This document shows, one piece after another, positions 1-6,708 of a stretch of 7,146 bases of DNA. The translations under genes were made by a program, and so were the position numbers. This DNA is from Limnohabitans sp. Its GTDB lineage: Bacteria > Pseudomonadota > Gammaproteobacteria > Burkholderiales > Burkholderiaceae_C. How positions within the stretch are numbered: the first letter of the stretch is position 1; the number at the start of each line of letters is the position of its first letter. Location of the stretch: NCBI GenBank assembly GCA_021731425.1, contig JAKFXJ010000023.1, forward strand, positions 1 through 7,146. Direction: 5' to 3'. The notes under the pieces were generated by a model. The model searched no databases. It saw only the letters and a program-made list of their open reading frames with translations, and was not told where the DNA came from.

Positions 1-1
1 G

Positions 2-466
2 CGCGCGCAGTTCCCTGCTTTGGGTTCGCAGATGGTGTGCAACGCCATTTATGCGGTCTCCAAAATGGCCCGGCTTATTTACCAGCATCCCAAAAGCCCC
101 TACAACCCAACCCTGAACCCGGGCGCTGCCCTGCCCCTTTTGCGTTTTGCCGACAGTTGCCCGGTTTACTTTGACCGCCATACCTTGAGCCTGAAGCCGG
201 GTCAGTTGTCGCTGTTCACCATGGATGGGCGTATACGCTTCGAGTTGGCATTGGGCGAGGATAAGTTGGCCATTTTTGACGAGGCCAAGTTGCGCGAAAT
301 AGTGTTGAACGAGCGCGTCGACAAGGTGTTTGAGTTGTCGTTTTTTCTGGACTCGGTCGATTTGGCCGATTCGGGCGAGTACGTGGTGCCCATGGCGCAA
401 TCGGCATCGACTGCCCCGCCTTCGCGTTTGATTCCCGAGTATGTTTCTGTTGAGGTAAAGCCATGA
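2..466 (+). CDS. Unrecognised protein, 3' part only, coupled to the T1SS operon
   Basis: The reading frame is open from the left edge to a TGA at 464-466, giving 154 residues. In-frame TTG (base 20) and ATG (base 32) codons exist, but neither has a convincing Shine-Dalgarno and the frame stays open upstream, so I read this as the C-terminal part of a longer protein. I do not recognise the family. The first third contains an Ala/Tyr/Lys-rich probable helix followed by a Pro/Asn-rich stretch. The middle looks like alternating beta strands (around CPVYFDRHTLSLKPG and FTMDGRIRFELAL), and the tail is Pro/Ser-rich and ends in VSVEVKP. I see no RTX nonapeptides, no transmembrane segment and no hydrophobic terminal tetrapeptide of the kind typical of PrtD-type export signals. 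The stop overlaps the ABC start as ATGA, implying translational coupling and a related role. An accessory factor, a regulator or a substrate tail all remain possible. Its TTG-rich leucine usage matches the downstream operon. Confidence 0.6.
   Translation, partial: RAQFPALGSQMVCNAIYAVSKMARLIYQHPKSPYNPTLNPGAALPLLRFADSCPVYFDRHTLSLKPGQLSLFTMDGRIRFELALGEDKLAIFDEAKLREIVLNERVDKVFELSFFLDSVDLADSGEYVVPMAQSASTAPPSRLIPEYVSVEVKP
452..455 (+). promoter_or_regulatory. Ribosome binding site of the first ABC gene
   Basis: GAGG lies seven bases before the ATG at 463, inside the end of the upstream gene. This supports 463 as the start over the in-frame ATG at 481, which is preceded only by a weaker AGG. Confidence 0.55.
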
Positions 467-2175
467 AGTCAGGTTCTGCGATGTCCGAGTTGCGCATGGC
501 GCTATGGGAAAACAAGTCTGCATGGCGTCAAGCGGTGTTGATGAGTTGGGTGATTGGTTTGTTGGGCTTCACCTCCACGGTGTACATGCTGCAGGTTTAC
601 GAGCGGGTGGTGAACAGTCGCGACGTGATGACGCTCTTGATGTTGACGGTGGTCACCTTGGGGGCCTATGCGGTGATGGAGCTGATCGAGAAGTTCCGTT
701 CGCGTTTGTTGTGGGGTGCCGGCATCGAGTTTGAGTTGCGCATGGCCAACCGTGTCTACAACGCGATGTTTGACGGTTTGCTGAAAAAGCAAATGGGTGG
801 CGCTCTGTCGGTGCAAAACGATTTCAAAACCGTGCGCGATTTCTTCAATAACCCGGCTTTGGGGGCGATGTTTGAGTTGCCTATTGCGCTGTTGTCGCTG
901 GTGTTGATTTTTGCCATCAGCCCGGTGCTGGGTTGGGCGGCTTTGGTGGGGGCAGCAGCGCAGACGTTGGTGACTTGGCTGATTCAGCGCACGTCACGCG
1001 AGCCTTTGCAAGAGGCGCAGCGCCGTTCGCAAGAGGCACAGACTTATGCCGAGGCTTCGCTGCGCAATGCGCAGGTGATGGAGTCGATGGGCATGCTGGA
1101 CGCCGTGATGGGCCAGTGGCAGAAAAAGCAGCGGGCGTTTTTGGCGTTCCAAGCCAAGGCATCGGAGTCAGCGGGCGGCTTGAACGCGGTATCCAAGTTG
1201 TTGCAACAGTTGATGGGTTCGGTGTTGTTGGGTTTGAGCGCTTGGCTGTTGCTGTTCAATGCCCTGAATGGCGGCGAGGCCATGATGATCATCAGCTCGG
1301 TTTTGGGGGGGCGCTTGCTGGCGCCACTGACGCAAATTGCCCAGCAGTGGAGCGCGGTGGCCACGGTGTCGAGCGCCTGGACGCGTTTGTCGGTTTTGCT
1401 CGAGAACGTGCCCGCGCGTGAAAAGAACATGGCTTTGCCAGCGCCCAAGGGTGAGTTGACGGTGGAGGGCTTGGTGGCCGCAGCGCCAGGACAGTCTCAG
1501 GCGATTTTGCGCGGCTTGCAGTTTGGCTTGCCCGCAGGTCAGGTGTTGGCGGTGGTGGGGCCTTCGGCTTCGGGCAAGACATCGTTGGCCAAGTTGTTGT
1601 TGGGCATTTGGCAGCCGCAGGCAGGCAAGGTACGCCTCGATGGCGTGGATGTGCACGCTTGGGACAAGGCCGAACTGGGTCCTTACCTGGGCTATTTGCC
1701 GCAAGGGGTCGAGTTGCTGGAGGGCACGCTGGCCGAAAACATTGCCCGCTTTGGCGATTTGGACAGGCCCCGCATTGAGCAAGCTGCAGCTTTGGTGGGC
1801 TTGCATGAATTCATTTTGGCTTTGCCCAAAGGCTACGAGACACCTGTGGGCCGAGATGGCGGTTTGCTGTCGGGCGGCCAACGTCAGCGTGTGGCGTTGG
1901 CGCGTGCTTTGTATGGCGATCCTGTTTTTGTGGTGTTGGACGAGCCCAATTCGAGCCTGGACGAGGCGGGCGATGCGGCCTTGACGAAGGCGATTGCCAC
2001 GATGAAGTCGCGTGGCACGACGTTTGTCATCAATACGCACCGCACCAGTGTGCTGTCGGTGTCTGATCGGGTGTTGGTGCTCAAGGATGGGGCGCAGCAG
2101 CTGTATGGCCCGACTGCTGAGGTGATGCAAAAGCTGATGCCCGCTGCGGCATCTGTGTCGGCGCAGGCTGCGTGA
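463..2175 (+). CDS. Type I secretion ABC transporter ATPase/permease, PrtD family (first of tandem pair)
   Basis: 570-residue half-transporter that would use ATP hydrolysis to drive a protein from the cytoplasm into a periplasm-spanning channel. The membrane domain covers roughly residues 24-300, with hydrophobic segments near 25-46, 54-72, 135-175 and 247-290. It carries the PrtD-branch motif YMLQVYERV at 41-49. The nucleotide-binding domain follows. Its Walker A is G366-PSASGK-T373 (K372), the Q-loop glutamine is Q414 in YLPQ, the signature LSGGQRQR is at 469-476, Walker B is VFVVLDE with D493 and E494, and the switch histidine is H526. All catalytic positions are present. Alanine 369 replaces the usual second-loop glycine, and T-S replaces S-T after the lysine; both fit the general GxxxxGK[ST] consensus. 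There is no N-terminal peptidase-like domain, and about 570 residues is normal for PrtD/AprD. The start at 463 is supported by ATGA overlap with the previous gene and by GAGG at 452-455. The protein is clearly paralogous to the next gene and probably forms a heterodimer with it, though homodimers cannot be excluded. Confidence 0.93.
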   Translation: MKSGSAMSELRMALWENKSAWRQAVLMSWVIGLLGFTSTVYMLQVYERVVNSRDVMTLLMLTVVTLGAYAVMELIEKFRSRLLWGAGIEFELRMANRVYNAMFDGLLKKQMGGALSVQNDFKTVRDFFNNPALGAMFELPIALLSLVLIFAISPVLGWAALVGAAAQTLVTWLIQRTSREPLQEAQRRSQEAQTYAEASLRNAQVMESMGMLDAVMGQWQKKQRAFLAFQAKASESAGGLNAVSKLLQQLMGSVLLGLSAWLLLFNALNGGEAMMIISSVLGGRLLAPLTQIAQQWSAVATVSSAWTRLSVLLENVPAREKNMALPAPKGELTVEGLVAAAPGQSQAILRGLQFGLPAGQVLAVVGPSASGKTSLAKLLLGIWQPQAGKVRLDGVDVHAWDKAELGPYLGYLPQGVELLEGTLAENIARFGDLDRPRIEQAAALVGLHEFILALPKGYETPVGRDGGLLSGGQRQRVALARALYGDPVFVVLDEPNSSLDEAGDAALTKAIATMKSRGTTFVINTHRTSVLSVSDRVLVLKDGAQQLYGPTAEVMQKLMPAAASVSAQAA

Positions 2176-2177
2176 GG
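2174..2177 (+). promoter_or_regulatory. Ribosome binding site deciding the second ABC start
   Basis: GAGG overlaps the TGA stop of the first ABC gene and sits six bases before the ATG at 2184. The alternative in-frame GTG at 2172 would use these bases as codons and has no comparable purine-rich site ahead of it, so 2184 is preferred. Confidence 0.6.
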
Positions 2178-2183
2178 TTCAAG

Positions 2184-3917
2184 ATGAAAAATAACAATAT
2201 GGTGTTGCGCGATCCTTTGTCCACGGTGATGTGGACCTTCAAGCGCGAGTTTTTGACGGTGGCGGTGTTCAGCATGGTGGTCAACCTGTTGATGCTTACC
2301 CCCACTTTGTATATGTTGCAGGTGTATGACCGGGTCATGATCAGTCAGAGTCAATTGACTTTGCTGGTGGTGTCGCTGTTGACGGTGTTCTTGTTTGCCA
2401 TGATGGCTTTTGCAGAGTGGTCTCGCTCGATTTTGCTGGTCCGTACCGGGGTCAAGCTCGATCAGGCTTTGAGCCAAAAGGTGTTCCGGTCGAGCTTTTT
2501 GTCGTACCTCAACCCTTCCGAGTCCGACCCGGCCAAAGCGTTTGGTTATCTGATTGGCCTGCGGCAGTTCATGACGGGCAATGGGGTGTTCGCTTTGTTT
2601 GACAGCCCTTGGGTGCCGATTTACATAGGGGTGCTTTTCTTGCTGCACCCGGTCTTGGGCATGGTGGCTATTGTGTTCGCCTTGATCCAGACTTCGATTG
2701 CATGGTATGGACACAGACTGGGGATGCAGGCCCAAACGGCTTCTGGTCAGTCGCAGGGCGATGCGCAAAAATTCATGCAGTCCAAGCTGCGCAACATTGA
2801 GGTGTTGTCGTCCATGGGCATGCTGGAGGGGTTGATGGCCCGCTGGCAACGGTTGCAGCACAAAGCCTTGTTGCAAGGCGGCACGGCGCAGCAGCGCCTG
2901 GGGGTGGTCTCGGCGGTGAGCAAGTTTGTGCGTTACACCCAGCAGTCCTTGAGTTTGGGCGTGGGCGCGTGGCTGGTGATCGAGGGGCAGATCAGCCCGG
3001 GCGCGATGATCGCGGCCAACGTGTTGATGACCCGGGCTTTGGCGCCGATTGATTTGCTGGTGATGTCTTGGCCCGGCTTTTTGTCAAGCAAGCAGGCTTA
3101 TGAGCGCCTGCGTGAGTTGATGGGCTTTCAGCACAAGGGGCGAGAGAAGACTTTGACCGATGTGCCTTTGGGGCAACTCAAGGTCGAGGGCTTGACGGTG
3201 CGTGTGCCAGGCCGCGACAAGCCTGTGTTGAGCAAGGTGGACTTTGTGGCGTTGCCGGGCACGGTGACGGTGGTGTTGGGCCCTTCGGGTTCTGGCAAGT
3301 CCACCCTCGCGCGTGCCATGCTGGGGATTTGGCCCGAGTTTGAAGGGCGCATTTTGCTGGATGATCAGGACATCACGCAGTGGACGCGTGAGAGTCTGGG
3401 GCCCCATTTGGGCTATTTGCCACAAGACATCGAGTTGTTCGATGGCACGATCGCCGAGAACATTGCCCGCATTGGCGAGGTGGACTCTGAGAAGGTCATT
3501 GCCGCTGCGCAGGCGGCGGGTTTGCACCAGATGATTTTGCGTTTTCCCAAGGGTTACGACACCCGGGTGGGACAAGCGGGCTCATTCTTGTCCGGGGGGC
3601 AGCGCCAGCGAATTGGCCTGGCGCGCGCTTTGTACGGGCAACCGGTCTTGGTGGTGCTGGATGAGCCCAATGCCAACCTGGACGACGAGGGCGAAAACGC
3701 CCTGCTCAATGCGGTGCTGTTGCTCAAGCAGCAGGGCAAGACGGTGGTCTTGATCAGTCACCGCCAAGGGGTGCTCAAGGTTGCCGACCGTTTGGTCATC
3801 ATGCAAGACGGCCTGGTGGTGGCCAGTGGCCCGCGCGATGGCGTGTTGGCCGCTTTGCAAAAGCAGCGTGATGCGGCCGCTGGTGCGTCTTTGCCATCGG
3901 CTCAGCCTGCGACTTAA
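2184..3917 (+). CDS. Type I secretion ABC transporter ATPase/permease, PrtD family (second of tandem pair)
   Basis: 577 residues from the ATG at 2184, which follows the first ABC stop by eight bases and is served by GAGG at 2174-2177. A longer form from GTG 2172 would add four residues. The protein is an inner-membrane half-exporter like its neighbour: a membrane domain at roughly residues 22-300 with YMLQVYDRV at 43-51, then an ATPase domain. Walker A is G366-PSGSGKS-T374 (K372), signature LSGGQRQR is at 469-476, Walker B is LVVLDE with D493 and E494, and the switch histidine is H526. From the Walker lysine to the switch histidine its numbering coincides exactly with the first ABC protein, so the two ATPase domains have no net length difference there and probably arose by duplication. 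Its Walker A matches the canonical GPSGSGKST more closely than that of the partner. No C39-like domain is present. A poorly conserved Ala/Ser/Pro tail ends the protein. The likely partner is the upstream paralogue, with the downstream adaptor docking on the pair. Confidence 0.93.
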   Translation: MKNNNMVLRDPLSTVMWTFKREFLTVAVFSMVVNLLMLTPTLYMLQVYDRVMISQSQLTLLVVSLLTVFLFAMMAFAEWSRSILLVRTGVKLDQALSQKVFRSSFLSYLNPSESDPAKAFGYLIGLRQFMTGNGVFALFDSPWVPIYIGVLFLLHPVLGMVAIVFALIQTSIAWYGHRLGMQAQTASGQSQGDAQKFMQSKLRNIEVLSSMGMLEGLMARWQRLQHKALLQGGTAQQRLGVVSAVSKFVRYTQQSLSLGVGAWLVIEGQISPGAMIAANVLMTRALAPIDLLVMSWPGFLSSKQAYERLRELMGFQHKGREKTLTDVPLGQLKVEGLTVRVPGRDKPVLSKVDFVALPGTVTVVLGPSGSGKSTLARAMLGIWPEFEGRILLDDQDITQWTRESLGPHLGYLPQDIELFDGTIAENIARIGEVDSEKVIAAAQAAGLHQMILRFPKGYDTRVGQAGSFLSGGQRQRIGLARALYGQPVLVVLDEPNANLDDEGENALLNAVLLLKQQGKTVVLISHRQGVLKVADRLVIMQDGLVVASGPRDGVLAALQKQRDAAAGASLPSAQPAT

Positions 3918-3961
3918 TTCGCCGTTTATCGGTCAGTCATTTCGATTTTTTGGGGTTTGTG

Positions 3962-5338
3962 ATGTTGAATCAAAAATTGTCTGCTCAAAAGAGCGCACCC
4001 GTTGAGGATGTGAATGCCAAAGCGAATGGCGAGGAGGCTTCGTTGCGAGCCTCTTCGAACACGGCAGGCATTGGTCGCAAGGGCTTGTGGGTCTTGGGCT
4101 TGGGTTTGGGGGGCTTTTTGTTGTGGGCAGCTTTGGCGCCCTTGGACGAAGGCGTTCCCACCGCCGGTGTGGTGAGCATCGACACCAAGCGCAAGCAGGT
4201 GCAGCATTTGTCGGGCGGTATCGTCAAAGAAGTGCTGGTGCGAGAGGGTGAAGTGGTCAAACAAGATCAGGTGCTGATGCGTCTGGACGAGGCGGTGACC
4301 CGTGCCAACTTTGAGTCGGTGCGTCAGCGTTACTTGGGCCTGAATGCGATGCAAAGCCGTTTACGGGCTGAGCAGAGTGGCGCCGACAAGGTGACGTTTT
4401 CACCCGAGGTGATGGCGGCCACATCGGACCCGTTCATGGCGATACAGGTGAATAACCAGCGCCAGTTGTTCGATTCGCGCAGGCAGGCTTTGCGGGCTGA
4501 GTTGCAAAGCATGCAAGAGGCCATGCAGGGCATGCGCGTCCAGCGTGAGTCGGCGCAGGCGGTGGTGGTGCAGCGACAGCGACAATTGGCCATCCTGAAT
4601 GAAGAGTTGGTCAATGTCCGTGAGTTGGTCAAGGATGGCTATGCCCCACGCAACCGGCAGATGGAAATTGAGCGTATGTTGGCCGATGTGCAAGCGGGGT
4701 TGGCTGACTTGAACGGCAGCATGCTGCGGGCCAGCAGCGCCATTGCCGAGATGACACAACGCAGTTTGGCGCGGCAGTCTGAGTACCGCAAAGAGGTGGA
4801 GTCATTACTGGCCGATGTGTCGCGCGAGGTGCAGGCCGATGCTGAGAAATTCACCGCCATTCAGGCCGATTTGAAGCGGGTCGATATCCGTGCCCCGGCC
4901 GATGGCCAGGTGGTGAGCCTGGCAGTGCAGACGGTGGGTGCGGTGGTGCAGCCTGGCCAGAAGTTGATGGACATCGTGCCAGAGCGCCAAGCGCTGGTGC
5001 TGGAGGCGCACATCGCGCCACATTTGATTGACAAGGTGCAGGCAGGCTTGTCCACGGACATTCGCTTCAACACTTTTGCGCACTCGCCCCAGTTGGTGGT
5101 AGAGGGCAAAGTAATTTCGGTGTCGGGTGATTTGTTGTCCGACCCAGCCAATCCGCAGATGAGCTACTTCTTGGCACGCCTGGAAGTCACCCCTGAGGGC
5201 ATGAAGACCTTAGGCAATCGCCAAATGCAGGCGGGTATGCCCGCCGAGGTGGTGATCAAAACCGGCTCGCGTTCCATGCTGACATACATGCTGAACCCCT
5301 TGCTCAAGCGCTTGGCCGGTTCCATGAAGGAGGAGTGA
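3962..5338 (+). CDS. HlyD/PrtE-family membrane fusion protein of type I secretion
   Basis: 458-residue periplasmic adaptor linking the ABC pump to the TolC-like channel. A short polar cytoplasmic N-terminus (1-40) is followed by one membrane anchor at about 41-59 (GLWVLGLGLGGFLLWAALA). The first half of a lipoyl-like domain lies at about 80-110 (LSGGIVKEVLVREGE from 83). A long charged, Gln-rich helical hairpin occupies about 112-300 and contains the PrtE-type motif GYAPRN at 226-231. The second lipoyl half starts at VDIRAPADGQV (307-317). A beta-barrel region leads to the conserved C-terminal motif AGMPAEVVIKTGSR (424-437). Length and order fit PrtE/AprE/LipC. Start choice: ATG 3962 has GGGG at 3952-3955 six bases upstream, which is a weak site. 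An in-frame GTG at 3959 and TTG at 3950 lack anything better. The gap of 44 bases after the second ABC gene is the longest inside the operon and shows no terminator or clear promoter. The stop shares its A with the start of the next gene (TGATG). Confidence 0.93.
   Translation: MLNQKLSAQKSAPVEDVNAKANGEEASLRASSNTAGIGRKGLWVLGLGLGGFLLWAALAPLDEGVPTAGVVSIDTKRKQVQHLSGGIVKEVLVREGEVVKQDQVLMRLDEAVTRANFESVRQRYLGLNAMQSRLRAEQSGADKVTFSPEVMAATSDPFMAIQVNNQRQLFDSRRQALRAELQSMQEAMQGMRVQRESAQAVVVQRQRQLAILNEELVNVRELVKDGYAPRNRQMEIERMLADVQAGLADLNGSMLRASSAIAEMTQRSLARQSEYRKEVESLLADVSREVQADAEKFTAIQADLKRVDIRAPADGQVVSLAVQTVGAVVQPGQKLMDIVPERQALVLEAHIAPHLIDKVQAGLSTDIRFNTFAHSPQLVVEGKVISVSGDLLSDPANPQMSYFLARLEVTPEGMKTLGNRQMQAGMPAEVVIKTGSRSMLTYMLNPLLKRLAGSMKEE
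5328..5333 (+). promoter_or_regulatory. Strong ribosome binding site of the TolC-like gene
   Basis: A perfect AGGAGG (within AAGGAGGAG, 5327-5335) lies four bases before the ATG at 5338, inside the last codons of the adaptor gene. It rules out the in-frame GTG at 5335, which overlaps the site, and suggests efficient translation of the outer-membrane component despite tight spacing. Confidence 0.75.
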
Positions 5339-6675
5339 TGGCTTTGACTGTTCAACACACTTTGATGGGGCTGGCTTTGGCCGCCGTGTGCTCGGCAGCA
5401 CCGGCCATGAATTTGCTGCAAGCCTATGAGGTGGCTTTGGAGCAGGACGCCAATGTGCGCGCTGGGCGTGCGGCTTTGGCTTCGGGCTTGGAGCGGTTGC
5501 CGCAAGCGCGTTCGCAATTGCTGCCTTTGGTGAGCGCCAATTTTGGCCGCAATCAAAACCAGCTGTCCACCACGTCGGTGAACATCTTGGGCAATGAGTC
5601 CGTCAACCGCGATAACTATTTCAGCTTTAACCAGTCCTTGACACCGCGCCAGCCGCTGTTCAATTTGCCCCGCTACTACCAGTACAGGCAGGCCTATGAC
5701 CTGGTTCAGGAGTCCCACGCCAATTACGAACGGGAAGTTCAAAATTTGGTGGTGCGCGTTGGTGGGGCCTACATGGAAGCGCTTCTGGCTTCCGAAAGTC
5801 TAAAACTGGTAGAGGCCCAAAAAAAGCAATACACCACGGTTCTGGAAGCTGCACGTAAAGCTTTGAGTGCGGGCACCGGGACACGAACTGACATTGATGA
5901 TGCCCAATCGCGCTTGGACATGGCGCTGGCCAATGAGCTGGGAGCACGCCAAAACGAAGACTACACACGCAGACAGCTGGAAGTATTGGTGAATCTGCCT
6001 GTGATGGCGTTGTCGGGCATAGGCGCAAAAGGTGAGGCTGCGTTACCGGACGTGGTCAAGGCGCTGCCCGAGTGGGTGGAGTTGGCCCAAACTGGCAACC
6101 CAGAAGTCAAGGGTTTGTTGGCACGACTGGAGGCGGCTGACAAGGATGTGTTCCGTGCCAAATCCGCACACGCCCCAACCCTGGAGGCCGTTGCCCAATG
6201 GTCTGACAGTGGCAATGAGAACGTGACACGCATCAACTCAAGCTTCGAGAACAAGGCCATCGGCTTCCAGCTGACAGTGCCGCTGTACCAAGGCGGCGCC
6301 GTCAGTTCGCAAGTGCGACAAGCGGTGGCCGAAAAGACCCGGATAACAGAGTCATTGGAAGCTTTGCGACGCGATTTGAGCTTGAGGGTGCACAAGGAGT
6401 ATCGCGGCATCACGGAGGGAACGCTTAGGATTCGTGCGCTGGAGCAGGCTCAGCGCTCAGCTGCCCAGATGCTGGACTCGACGATCAAGTCCCAACGTGC
6501 GGGTGTTCGGTCGATTTTGGATGTACTCAATGCCGAGCAGCAGGTGGCAACAGTCAACCGTGACTTGATTCAGGCGCGGTATGTATATCTCATCTCACGT
6601 TTGCGTCTCAATTCATTGGCAGGGATGGACCCCTTGGCGATCGTGACAGAAATCAATCAAGCCTTTGCCCCTTGA
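5338..6675 (+). CDS. TolC-family outer membrane channel of type I secretion (PrtF/AprF-like)
   Basis: 445 residues. This outer-membrane efflux protein would trimerise into the exit duct through the outer membrane and periplasm. A hydrophobic leader, MALTVQHTLMGLALAAVCSA then APA, is probably cleaved after A23 (APA|MN). The mature protein opens with NLLQAYEVALEQDANVRAG, typical of the first helix of the family. Two structural repeats are recognisable by their equivalent turn motifs: GTGTRTDIDDAQSRL from 179 in the first half and GVRSILDVLNAEQQ from 389 in the second. The second is followed by the usual ARYVYLISRLRLNSLAG segment near the end. Length is normal for TolC-like T1SS proteins. The start at 5338 follows AGGAGG and overlaps the adaptor stop by one base, so translation is coupled. 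The leader is odd in having no Lys or Arg before its hydrophobic core. The family also serves RND and MFS efflux pumps, but its position directly behind an HlyD adaptor and ABC genes points to protein export. Confidence 0.93.
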   Translation: MALTVQHTLMGLALAAVCSAAPAMNLLQAYEVALEQDANVRAGRAALASGLERLPQARSQLLPLVSANFGRNQNQLSTTSVNILGNESVNRDNYFSFNQSLTPRQPLFNLPRYYQYRQAYDLVQESHANYEREVQNLVVRVGGAYMEALLASESLKLVEAQKKQYTTVLEAARKALSAGTGTRTDIDDAQSRLDMALANELGARQNEDYTRRQLEVLVNLPVMALSGIGAKGEAALPDVVKALPEWVELAQTGNPEVKGLLARLEAADKDVFRAKSAHAPTLEAVAQWSDSGNENVTRINSSFENKAIGFQLTVPLYQGGAVSSQVRQAVAEKTRITESLEALRRDLSLRVHKEYRGITEGTLRIRALEQAQRSAAQMLDSTIKSQRAGVRSILDVLNAEQQVATVNRDLIQARYVYLISRLRLNSLAGMDPLAIVTEINQAFAP

Positions 6676-6680
6676 GGGGC
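6667..6680 (+). terminator. Short GC hairpin at the end of the operon, possible weak terminator
   Basis: GCCCC-TTGA-GGGGC forms a five-pair, all-GC stem whose four-base loop contains the stop codon of the TolC-like gene. It lies between convergent genes, where a bidirectional terminator would be expected. However, there is no T-run on either side (TGACCTTTG follows on the plus strand), so intrinsic termination would be inefficient. It could equally be chance in GC-rich DNA or a transcript-end stabiliser. Confidence 0.3.
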
Positions 6681-6708
6681 TGACCTTTGAACTCCGTCTC
6701 ATCAACGC

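Noticed and set aside
1168..2130. Long minus-strand open frame (320 codons) opposite the first ABC gene
   Set aside because: It is antisense to a gene with full ABC motifs. Its product is rich in His, Gln and Arg, as expected when TTG- and GTG-rich codons are read backwards, and it contains no recognisable domain.
1884..2876. Minus-strand open frame (330 codons) spanning the junction of the two ABC genes
   Set aside because: It crosses two well-supported plus-strand genes and has the same His/Gln-rich low-information product, so it is a compositional shadow.
3918..3961. Possible internal promoter or terminator in the 44-base gap before the adaptor gene
   Set aside because: It contains a short T-run (CGATTTTTTGGGG) but no stem before it, and I see no convincing -35/-10 pair. 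It is more likely a simple spacer.
463..6675. Multidrug efflux or bacteriocin (C39 peptidase) exporter as an alternative identity
   Set aside because: The ABC proteins start directly with the membrane domain, with no peptidase domain. The MLQVY[DE]RV motif and the adaptor's GMPAEV-KTG motif both fit the PrtD/PrtE protein secretion branch.
463..6675. Recent horizontal acquisition of the secretion operon
   Set aside because: I see no transposase, integrase, tRNA gene or direct repeat in the window, and the codon contrast with slmA is explained by strand asymmetry.
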